Below are positions 18,894-26,824 of a stretch of 43,795 bases of DNA, in pieces. A model generated the notes under the pieces. It was not told the origin of the DNA and did not search any database. It was given only the letters and a program-made list of their open reading frames with translations. The stretch is from Dehalococcoidia bacterium (lineage in GTDB: Bacteria > Chloroflexota > Dehalococcoidia > Dehalococcoidales > JAUVZA01), in assembly GCA_030602805.1 (NCBI GenBank), contig JAUVZA010000003.1, positions 1 through 43,795 of the forward strand. Reading direction: 5' to 3'. A program made the position numbers and the translations under genes. Within the stretch, counting starts at the first letter, position 1. Every line of letters begins with the position of its first letter.

Positions 18894-20063
18894 TCACACA
18901 TTGCCAATTTGTTTTTTCAGCCTATCCGCCATTAGACCTATATTTAGATCAGGCACCCCTAACCGACCAAAATACCGAGTAAAACGAGCGATCAGCGCTT
19001 CAGCATAAGGGCTATCTAAAGATGCAATGCGTTCTAATTTTCCCTGCTCTTTTAGCGAATTGAATTCGTCTAAAGTAATAGCCATTAGTTGTTGAAAGTC
19101 AACGACCATATCCGGCAGGTCTATTACGCCTGGGAGAAACTTAAATCTTTCTGGTTGCTTGCCTTCTCTGTTGTCATTTAGTAGGCTCTTGATTTTTCCT
19201 TTCGCTTTTTGATCCCCTGGATTTTGTGCCAATTCAACATATTCTGGTTGTTCACTTAGGAGCGAACAACGAGCAAATAACATCCACTCCGCTTTCCCCT
19301 TGTCGATGTCACATGACGGCGTCAGCAAGACGGTATATTCAATTTGGTCATCAATTGTCTTGGAAAATATATCACCTGTCGTAGGCTCTGCGCTTATCGA
19401 TGGAATTATGTAATACATCATTGGATGCACATTATCTTCGCCGCACCAAACTCCCGTTGTGTCGCCTAATTCTTCTGCTAATTGTTGTATTCCCGGACCA
19501 TCTAAAGATTTTGCTAGTCGCCTCGCCAGCAAATAGGCAAGTGAGGTGCGGTCAGGGGTGTCACCGAATTTCTCCCAATTGCGAGCTACAAAGTCCCACA
19601 TGTAGTCACGCTGTACTTCCTTCACGTGTCTTAAAAGTGCTCGATTCACTAGCGGTATTCTAGTTGAGAGAATTTCCTTTACTATCGATACAACTTTTGG
19701 TAATCCTTCCGTATTTTCAAGAACTTGTATTAACGGTGTTTCCAAATGTCTGACCTTTTGCGGTAGACCAGTGTAGAATATAACAGGTATAAAACATCTG
19801 GCTTTGATCGATTCAAGTACTTTTATGCCTTCCTCTTCTTCTCGTTCTTCTTCATGTGGTCCAAGTCTTACATCTAAAACGACAAAGTCAAAGTGACCGG
19901 ATTCCAATCTATCCAATGCCTTATCAAAGTCAACTTCTGTAGTGACTCTCAATTTCTCACCCGGCTCTGAAACAACTTGTTCATTCAGGTATTTGTCCGC
20001 CAGCTCACAGTTCTCAGCATTATCGTCAACAAATAACAGATACCAGTAATTTTCTTCCGCCAC
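18894..20063 (-). CDS. Receiver-domain protein with unknown C-terminal domain
   Basis: YWYLLFVDDNAENCELADKYL; HFDFVVLDVRLGPHEEEREEEEGIKVLESIKARCFIPVIFYTG; C-terminal EYTVLLTPSCDIDKGKAEWMLFARCSLL. Confidence 0.8.
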   Translation of the reverse strand: MAEENYWYLLFVDDNAENCELADKYLNEQVVSEPGEKLRVTTEVDFDKALDRLESGHFDFVVLDVRLGPHEEEREEEEGIKVLESIKARCFIPVIFYTGLPQKVRHLETPLIQVLENTEGLPKVVSIVKEILSTRIPLVNRALLRHVKEVQRDYMWDFVARNWEKFGDTPDRTSLAYLLARRLAKSLDGPGIQQLAEELGDTTGVWCGEDNVHPMMYYIIPSISAEPTTGDIFSKTIDDQIEYTVLLTPSCDIDKGKAEWMLFARCSLLSEQPEYVELAQNPGDQKAKGKIKSLLNDNREGKQPERFKFLPGVIDLPDMVVDFQQLMAITLDEFNSLKEQGKLERIASLDSPYAEALIARFTRYFGRLGVPDLNIGLMADRLKKQIGNV

Positions 20064-20064
20064 T

Positions 20065-22236
20065 TCATATTCTCCTGCGAAGAATAATCCTAAATGTTGT
20101 TCCAGGTAATGGGCCTTCTTTTATCAATGCCATAGTTCCGTCATAATAATCGCTAACTATTTCTCCGGCAATTGTCAATCCCAACCCGATTCCATTGGGC
20201 TTGGTTGAGAAATATGGATCAAAAATCATATCTTGATATTCTTCTTCAATGCCAGGCCCACTGTCTGAAAAAATTATCTCCAGTTCATATTCTTCTTTCC
20301 TGTTTATCTTAACGGTGATGAATCTTGAATCCTTCGGAACCTGCTTAAGCCAGTAAAGACTGTTGTTCAATAAGTTAACAATAACTTCTTGTATTTCAGC
20401 CTGATCTACAGTCACCTCTGTATATGTCGATGGCAGATCGACTTCTGCTCCCACCTGTTCAATTTCTTTTTCTAATACGGAGAAAGCGTTATAAATTACA
20501 TTCTCTAATGATATCCTCTCAGGTCTCCCGCGCCGGCGACCCCCAAAGGGTTCTATTTTACGGAATAGCGTCGCCAGTACGTCTGACTGAGTTGATATTG
20601 CTTTGAAGTGACCCCTCAATTGCCTTACTATTTTCTTACCGTTCTCATATATTTGATTAATATCTTGCCTTGCTACATGTGTAACATTAATAATCTTAGA
20701 AAGAGGTAATCGACCCTCGTGAAGCACAGTATCAATCAACATACCAAGAGTTGCCAACCTCCGATATCTAGAGATAATCTCTTCTGCTTCCCCAACCCTT
20801 TTTTCTAAATCTTTTTCCTTTTTCTTTACCGCGTCTAAGAGTTCTGTATCTCTGGGATGCTTTGTCGTTACGTATTCCCTAATGCTTGCCAGATTAAAGT
20901 CTACGAAGAGACCCCTCTCTGCCATTTTCTTTTTCTTAGGTCTTTCCTGCCATCTTCTGTTTTCCAATAACGCGATCATTAACGTGACCAGATATTTGAA
21001 ATCCTCGAATGCTTCCCCTTCCATAAGGCCTTCTCTGTTGCTCTGGTCACGTAATAATGGATTATCTTTAGATGTAACAAATATAGAACCAATTATTTGG
21101 TTATTAGAGAGATTTCTTGTAGGACGTAGAAAACGCCTGTAATCAAGTCGTAGCCAGTCTTCACGTGGTTGCCCGTATGGCAATACTCTAAAACCATCCC
21201 GGTATATACTTATTCCTGATGCAAAATCTAGATAGCGACGTATCTCAGCAACGGTGAATTCATTTCCTGACACTGCGTTCAAAGATGCTATATCGCGGTT
21301 CCAGACACGAAGCTCTATTTCAAAAGGACCACATTTTGGCAACCTCCCATCACCCATGGAGAAATGCCCCTCTTTTTTCTCTTCTATCCCCTTTTCCCTG
21401 AATTGCAGTGATAGATTATAATTACCTTTCGCGTCTACCTCTCCCCTTAATATGTAATGGGGTCTCTTGACTATTTCTGGTGGTTTAATTGTTTCAGAAT
21501 ATTCTTGAAAAGCTTCAGGCAGTTTTAGAAATATTTGAAAATCTTCCTTTAACGTATAATCCAATTCACCGAATGATGGTGAGATTAGTCTTGACAATCC
21601 ATTCTGTAAACTTTCAAATTGTGGTTTACCCCAGGCCGTCTTTAGCCCTCGCATTCTTAATATAGTACCGTAATCTAATTCATTCTTATCCAACTTCTTT
21701 GATTTATCCCATAATCCCTCAATAACACCACCGGGATATATTTCCTTTGGTTTACTCTGTTCCCACATAACCTCTATCTGGTCAAGGAATTTTTCTTCAT
21801 CATCAAACTGATTCCAATCGAATGTGACCCTTGTTTCACTATCCGTGCCAGATCGTCTGGTTATTACTTCCAGTTTTTCAGCTAATCTTGATGAAGCAAA
21901 TCTGCCGATTCCTTTTTCACCAAGTACACGGCGACTGAACTTCTCACTAAACCTGCTCCTTTTCCTCATTAATGTTGCTGGTTCCATCCAGGTTGTTCTG
22001 ATAGTTTCTAAATCCATACCATGGCCGTTGTCTATTACCTCTATCATACCCTTACCGATTTCAAGAGGCTCATGAAAGTAGACCCAGACTCGTGTGGCAT
22101 CTGCGTCATACGCGTTTTTAACTAGCTCAATTACGGCGACTGTCTCACTACTGATAAGTTCATCGCCAAAAGTACGTAAGAGCCTCGCCCTCGGCCTTAA
22201 TTTACTTACCCCTGAACCCTTTTCTATATCTGCCAT
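20065..22236 (-). CDS. Dual-ATPase protein: N-terminal MORC/HSP90-type ATPase plus C-terminal histidine-kinase core
   Basis: N-term AVIELVKNAYDADATRVWVYF, IEVIDNGHGMD, LGEKGIGRFASSRLA; C-term LGMLIDTVLHEGRLPLSKI, VIVNLLNNSLYWL, IIFSDSGPGIEEEYQDMIFDPYFSTKPNGIGLGLTIAGEIV. Confidence 0.88.
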   Translation of the reverse strand: MADIEKGSGVSKLRPRARLLRTFGDELISSETVAVIELVKNAYDADATRVWVYFHEPLEIGKGMIEVIDNGHGMDLETIRTTWMEPATLMRKRSRFSEKFSRRVLGEKGIGRFASSRLAEKLEVITRRSGTDSETRVTFDWNQFDDEEKFLDQIEVMWEQSKPKEIYPGGVIEGLWDKSKKLDKNELDYGTILRMRGLKTAWGKPQFESLQNGLSRLISPSFGELDYTLKEDFQIFLKLPEAFQEYSETIKPPEIVKRPHYILRGEVDAKGNYNLSLQFREKGIEEKKEGHFSMGDGRLPKCGPFEIELRVWNRDIASLNAVSGNEFTVAEIRRYLDFASGISIYRDGFRVLPYGQPREDWLRLDYRRFLRPTRNLSNNQIIGSIFVTSKDNPLLRDQSNREGLMEGEAFEDFKYLVTLMIALLENRRWQERPKKKKMAERGLFVDFNLASIREYVTTKHPRDTELLDAVKKKEKDLEKRVGEAEEIISRYRRLATLGMLIDTVLHEGRLPLSKIINVTHVARQDINQIYENGKKIVRQLRGHFKAISTQSDVLATLFRKIEPFGGRRRGRPERISLENVIYNAFSVLEKEIEQVGAEVDLPSTYTEVTVDQAEIQEVIVNLLNNSLYWLKQVPKDSRFITVKINRKEEYELEIIFSDSGPGIEEEYQDMIFDPYFSTKPNGIGLGLTIAGEIVSDYYDGTMALIKEGPLPGTTFRIILRRRI

Positions 22237-22271
22237 TACGCTACCCCGACGATTGTTTTCCCTCGTTTTAT

Positions 22272-22922
22272 TTATCTTTCAGTATTGTATGAACAAATAT
22301 TACTTAAAGGACATTCATTACATTTTGGCTCTTCTTTTTTTGTACATACCTGATCGGCCAAATCTAGAAGTGCAGAATTATAAACCCCTGGTTCCTCAGG
22401 ATCAACGAGTTCAGCTGCCAGTTCTTTGAATTTAGAATTACGCCTTAAAGAATCTTTTATTTCCATGTTATATATGCGACCAATTACCCTTACCGTATTT
22501 GTGTCTCTCAAAGGTTCTGCCATATTCCATGCAAAGCATCTAACACTACACGCGATATAATCGCTAATACCTGGTAGAGACAACAGCTCACTCTTATCCT
22601 TAGGAATTTTAGATCCATACTTATTTACGAGCATCTCTGCCATATCCTTGATAAGGTTAACACGCCATTTAAGACCCAGTGTAAATAATCCCTTATGCAA
22701 TTCAGATTTGCTGGCTCTTGCTAGGGTCTTTATGTCAGGATATTTTCTAATAAAACTTTCGTATATTCTAGCTACCTGTACAGCCTGTGTACGGTGTAGC
22801 ATTATCTCTGCCAATAGAACTTTATAGGGTTCCTGAGTCCTCCTCCATGGGAAGTCGCGGTAATTTCCTCTCCCCCATTTCTTGACCTTCGTCCGATATT
22901 CCCCTATCTTTGTCGCATCCAT
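22272..22922 (-). CDS. HhH-GPD Fe-S DNA glycosylase, Mig-like (T:G mismatch thymine glycosylase candidate)
   Basis: RDFPWRRTQEPYKVLLAEIMLHRTQA, LPGISDYIACSV, DTNTVRVIGRIY, Cys cluster CTKKEEPKCNECPLSNIC. Confidence 0.85.
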   Translation of the reverse strand: MDATKIGEYRTKVKKWGRGNYRDFPWRRTQEPYKVLLAEIMLHRTQAVQVARIYESFIRKYPDIKTLARASKSELHKGLFTLGLKWRVNLIKDMAEMLVNKYGSKIPKDKSELLSLPGISDYIACSVRCFAWNMAEPLRDTNTVRVIGRIYNMEIKDSLRRNSKFKELAAELVDPEEPGVYNSALLDLADQVCTKKEEPKCNECPLSNICSYNTER

Positions 22923-22923
22923 G

Positions 22924-23880
22924 TTATCGATCCACTTTACTAATTGCTCTAACTATAGATTTCATTACTGGCGGACAAACCGCATTTCCCATTAGCTTCA
23001 CTTTTTCCCGTCGTGTACCTACCTCCAATCGGTACGTTGTAGGGAAACCCATAGCTACTTTTAATTCTTCCGGTTGAAGCATCCTCATCATATAACCCAT
23101 ATCAGTGGGTTTTACAAACGCAAATCTATCAATAGTGGTAACAGTTCTAAGAGGCCTATCAATGGGTTGCCATCCTCCACTCCCATCCGTACCATAGTAA
23201 ACAATCAAGAATGATTCTTCTGCTCCTAGAGAACTGATAGCCCTTTCTGCACGTTGAATTGTGGCTACAGCTCTTTTCGGAGAATACAGAGGCGTATAGC
23301 CATAATTACCATTTAGGTCGATAATTGAACAGGCCGGTTGTAACTCTTTTCTTTGTTTCTTCACGCAACCGATCTCCCCTATCCGTGAACAGAGTAAAAA
23401 AAGCCTTCTTCTTGATTGTGGCACACCAAAGTCTTGAGCATTTAATATCTCTTCCCGCACATAGTAGCCTAAATTCTGTAGCTCTTCTACCAGTTCCCAG
23501 TGTCTATCCCATGACCTCATTTGTATTACGTTTTCAATAACAACCCATCTGGGCATAAATTCCTTGGTGAATCTTATTACTTGAAATGCCGTCATTTTAC
23601 TATTTTCACATCTGGCACGTGCACCTCTTGCACAACTATGATTTGTGCATTCCGGCGAAGCAAGTATTAGATCAATATCTCCAATAACTTCATGAAGCCT
23701 CTTTGGAGATATCTTTCTGATATTCTCATTAATCATTTCCGTTCCAGGGAAATTTCTAGAATAGGATAAAGACGCGATATTCCAATTATCAATTGCGGCG
23801 ACTATTTTAGCGCCAGCCATTTTTGCCCCGATACTACTCCCGCCGGCACCATGAAATAAATCCAGAGCCCTAATCCTCAT
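22924..23880 (-). CDS. DNA (cytosine-5) methyltransferase with PEC catalytic motif
   Basis: ALDLFHGAGGSSIGAKMAG (motif I), LASPECTNHS (IV), VVIENV (VI), DFGVPQSRRRLFLL (VIII), LMGNAVCPPV (X). Confidence 0.93.
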   Translation of the reverse strand: MRIRALDLFHGAGGSSIGAKMAGAKIVAAIDNWNIASLSYSRNFPGTEMINENIRKISPKRLHEVIGDIDLILASPECTNHSCARGARARCENSKMTAFQVIRFTKEFMPRWVVIENVIQMRSWDRHWELVEELQNLGYYVREEILNAQDFGVPQSRRRLFLLCSRIGEIGCVKKQRKELQPACSIIDLNGNYGYTPLYSPKRAVATIQRAERAISSLGAEESFLIVYYGTDGSGGWQPIDRPLRTVTTIDRFAFVKPTDMGYMMRMLQPEELKVAMGFPTTYRLEVGTRREKVKLMGNAVCPPVMKSIVRAISKVDR

Positions 23881-24406
23881 AAGACGGTTCCTTATTGAAG
23901 ATCAATTCTGCCATTTCTAAATTCTTTTTGCTTAGCGGCAAATACCAAGCATTCATCCTTCTATCCCATGCCCTTATCCTGACAAAGTCACCCCAAGGAT
24001 ATCTATAAATGGCGAATAACCGGTAATTTGCATCTAGCTTGGCCACGACGAGGTATTCGAATAATTGTTTATCCCTATCCTTTTCGTCCGGATAGACTGT
24101 CCCGGTCTTTTTCGCTTTCATAACGGTTTTTATCGAATATCTCTCCCCATCCCTCGACAGTGCATCAACATTCTTTGCACCAACTGGTGCTTGAAGCAGA
24201 TTCGGCAGTCCAGGTTTTGAATTGAAGAACGATATCACGAGCTTTTCACCAACTTCTCCCACCTTAAACAAGATACCACGCCTATTCAATTCTGTTTCTA
24301 TGTTAGCTCTTAAGATCACCAATTCATCGTTATTTAACTTTCTTAGATCAGCAAATGGGCCTCTGTTCATTTCTCTATCACTGCTACTTCTAAATTTAAT
24401 GGCCAT
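23870..24406 (-). CDS. Putative restriction endonuclease (PD-(D/E)XK-like)
   Basis: GEVGEKLVISFFNSK...GAKNVDALSRDGERYSIKTVMKAKKTGT resembles E...VDA...xIK; start at M24 of the 24475 ORF overlaps the HTH stop. Confidence 0.65.
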   Translation of the reverse strand: MAIKFRSSSDREMNRGPFADLRKLNNDELVILRANIETELNRRGILFKVGEVGEKLVISFFNSKPGLPNLLQAPVGAKNVDALSRDGERYSIKTVMKAKKTGTVYPDEKDRDKQLFEYLVVAKLDANYRLFAIYRYPWGDFVRIRAWDRRMNAWYLPLSKKNLEMAELIFNKEPSYED

Positions 24407-24650
24407 GTGGATTAGCTTCTTGGCTGCTTCTGGCTGTATCCCCCGTAAGCTCGTAGTGCCATCCATGATCGTCATGCACTGAGCGAATCTTATAACCGCG
24501 TCGTTTTAGTTCCGCAACAATACGTTGCGCCGTTGGACGTGACACATCTAAAGCAATCGCAAGCTTTCGTGTATTCATAGGACTGCTAGCAATCAGCTCA
24601 CCTGCTTTGCTAATACGTTGTTCGATGCGATGAGTGCGTTCGTATGGCAT
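24396..24650 (-). CDS. HTH regulator, first gene of the RM-like operon
   Basis: RIEQRISKAGELIASSPMNTRKLAIALDVSRPTAQRIVAELKRRGYKIRSV. Confidence 0.75.
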   Translation of the reverse strand: MPYERTHRIEQRISKAGELIASSPMNTRKLAIALDVSRPTAQRIVAELKRRGYKIRSVHDDHGWHYELTGDTARSSQEANPHGH

Positions 24651-24907
24651 CCTTTTTTGCCCTCATACTTTTGACACAATTATAACCAGAATCATTGATA
24701 TATGTCAATCAACTTGTGATATAATTTACTCAATTAGCGATGGGGTTTTGGTCAGTTATAAGAAAGCGACCTACTTTATAGGGTGCCTTTCTTTTTTAAA
24801 CTTAAATCGCACAAAATGACGGAATGTTACCCTCCTTGTTCTCATTCTAATCCGGCTGATGTATAATATGACTGACTCGATAAAGTAGCGAAGGCTGGGA
24901 AGCACAC

Positions 24908-26821
24908 ATGGCAAAAGGAAAGCAGGGAGGCTTGGGTGACGAGCTGTTAGGCACAAGATTCGGTGAGTTGCGTGATGCCTCCGGTCCAACTAAAGGTGAA
25001 TTTGTCCCACCACCTGATGTATCCAGCACAGAGGAAATAGAAGAAGCTCTTCCTGAGCAAGAAGAGTTCTGGCGCCCCCCAGCTCGTTTTGGAACAGTAC
25101 CCGTAGAAGCAAACCCGTTGGGCTGGGATTCACGCCGTGGATATTATAAGCTATACCCACAAGTAATGCTGCCTACTCAGGTTGTGGAGCGTGTTAGCTT
25201 TGGACATCCTGCGCTAGAGCCTAACCGCCTCTTCTGGGGAGACAACCTTCATGTAATGCGCCAACTTCCCTCCCAAAGTATTGACCTCATCTATATAGAC
25301 CCTCCATTCTTCTCCGGTATGCAATATAATGTTATTTTCGGCGACCAGAATGAGTTACGTTCTTTTAGTGATATTTGGGAAGGGGGGATGCCAGGTTATC
25401 TAATCTGGCTGAATGCCAGACTATATGAAATGAAACGTCTGTTGAAGAAAACCGGTTCCATCTATATCCATCTAGATTGGCACGCCTCCCATTACGTTAA
25501 GCAAGAGATGGATAAAATATTCGGATATGGCAATTTTAGAAATGAGGTTGTGTGGACATACACTAGACCCGGAACAGCAGCACAGAAGCAGTTGCCCAGA
25601 ACACATGATGTTATTCTTTGGTATTCGAAAAGCAACGTATGGAAGTTTAACACCCAGCATATACGCATTCCGTATGCGGATTCGACCGTATCCAGGGGAC
25701 AATACTCTATTGCTACGAGTAAAGTCACTAAGGGCATCGAAAAGAGGGTACTGAATGAGAAGGGCAAAGTTCCGGAAGATTGGTGGCATATTCCGATGAT
25801 ACAAGGCAATGCAAGGGAGCGGCTTGGTTACCCTACTCAGAAACCAGAGGCTCTACTTGAAAGAATCATTCACGCATCATCAGAAGAAGGGCACGTCATT
25901 GCTGACTTTTTCTGTGGTGGAGGCACGACTCCTGCGGTAGCTCAAAGATTGGGCCGCCACTGGATAGCTTGTGACCAGTCCCGTGTTGCAGTCGCCATTA
26001 CTGCTGACAGGATATCCGGTATAGTTGAACAGATGCCTCTAGAGCAGGCCGGTAAGACATTTACCGTCCCAGACTTCACCGTTGAGCACTGGGGCATATA
26101 CGAAGCAAAGCGGCTCTCGGAGACCCCGCCAGACCAGTTTCGTCAATTCGTCCTTCGCGCCTATGGAGCAGTGCCTGATAACTCCGAGCTAGGCATCCAC
26201 GGGCATAAGGGTGCTATCCCAGTATGGGTTGGCGAGCCTTCTCAGAAATCGCAGGTTTCCGCGCAAGATGTAGTGAACTTTGCTAACGCCGTGCGTAAGA
26301 CGGTTCGCTACCAACAGGATAATCTCCGTGACGGCACTATGCTTGCTTGGGCCTTCCGCCCCGATGCAATGCAGGCAGCACAGCAACTCCGTGAACAGGA
26401 AGCCACCGACCTGAACTTTATCCGCCTTGATATGGTTCGTATTGACTCCCCCACGTTCCGTGAACATGTCAACGTTCTCTCCACTGACAAGGCGGACTAT
26501 AGCACCTTTCTGACATTCGTACTGCCACCGAGAGTTGAGGTTGGCTGGAAAAAGCTGACCGGGCTAACGTACCGCTTTGATGTAAGCGAAACTATTGTGC
26601 TGAATGCTGGTAGCAAAATAATCAATGTCCAGTGGGACTTCAACTACCAGGGTGTATTCACCAGTACCCAGGGCTTTTCTTTCATTCGCACTACTTCGAA
26701 AGAGCCTACCCTACAGGTTGATTATACTTTCCCAACGTCAGGACGCTATCACATCGCCTGTAAAGTGCAGGATGATGTTGGGGGTGAGGGGTTATGGACA
26801 GGGTATATAGAGGTCAAGTAG
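24908..26821 (+). CDS. Type III-like N6-adenine DNA methyltransferase with extended C-terminus including a PKD-like domain
   Basis: LIYIDPPFFSGMQYN (DPPF), DFFCGGGTTPAVAQRLGRHWIACD; C-term KIINVQWDFNYQG...YTFPTSGRYHIACKVQDDVGGEGLWTGYIEV. Confidence 0.9.
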   Translation: MAKGKQGGLGDELLGTRFGELRDASGPTKGEFVPPPDVSSTEEIEEALPEQEEFWRPPARFGTVPVEANPLGWDSRRGYYKLYPQVMLPTQVVERVSFGHPALEPNRLFWGDNLHVMRQLPSQSIDLIYIDPPFFSGMQYNVIFGDQNELRSFSDIWEGGMPGYLIWLNARLYEMKRLLKKTGSIYIHLDWHASHYVKQEMDKIFGYGNFRNEVVWTYTRPGTAAQKQLPRTHDVILWYSKSNVWKFNTQHIRIPYADSTVSRGQYSIATSKVTKGIEKRVLNEKGKVPEDWWHIPMIQGNARERLGYPTQKPEALLERIIHASSEEGHVIADFFCGGGTTPAVAQRLGRHWIACDQSRVAVAITADRISGIVEQMPLEQAGKTFTVPDFTVEHWGIYEAKRLSETPPDQFRQFVLRAYGAVPDNSELGIHGHKGAIPVWVGEPSQKSQVSAQDVVNFANAVRKTVRYQQDNLRDGTMLAWAFRPDAMQAAQQLREQEATDLNFIRLDMVRIDSPTFREHVNVLSTDKADYSTFLTFVLPPRVEVGWKKLTGLTYRFDVSETIVLNAGSKIINVQWDFNYQGVFTSTQGFSFIRTTSKEPTLQVDYTFPTSGRYHIACKVQDDVGGEGLWTGYIEVK

Positions 26822-26824
26822 CCA

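Noticed and set aside
18894-24650. Assignment of the operon to DISARM, BREX or another named system
   Set aside because: No DUF1998, PLD, PglZ or BrxC-like gene is present; only the 5mC methylase overlaps with DISARM gene content.
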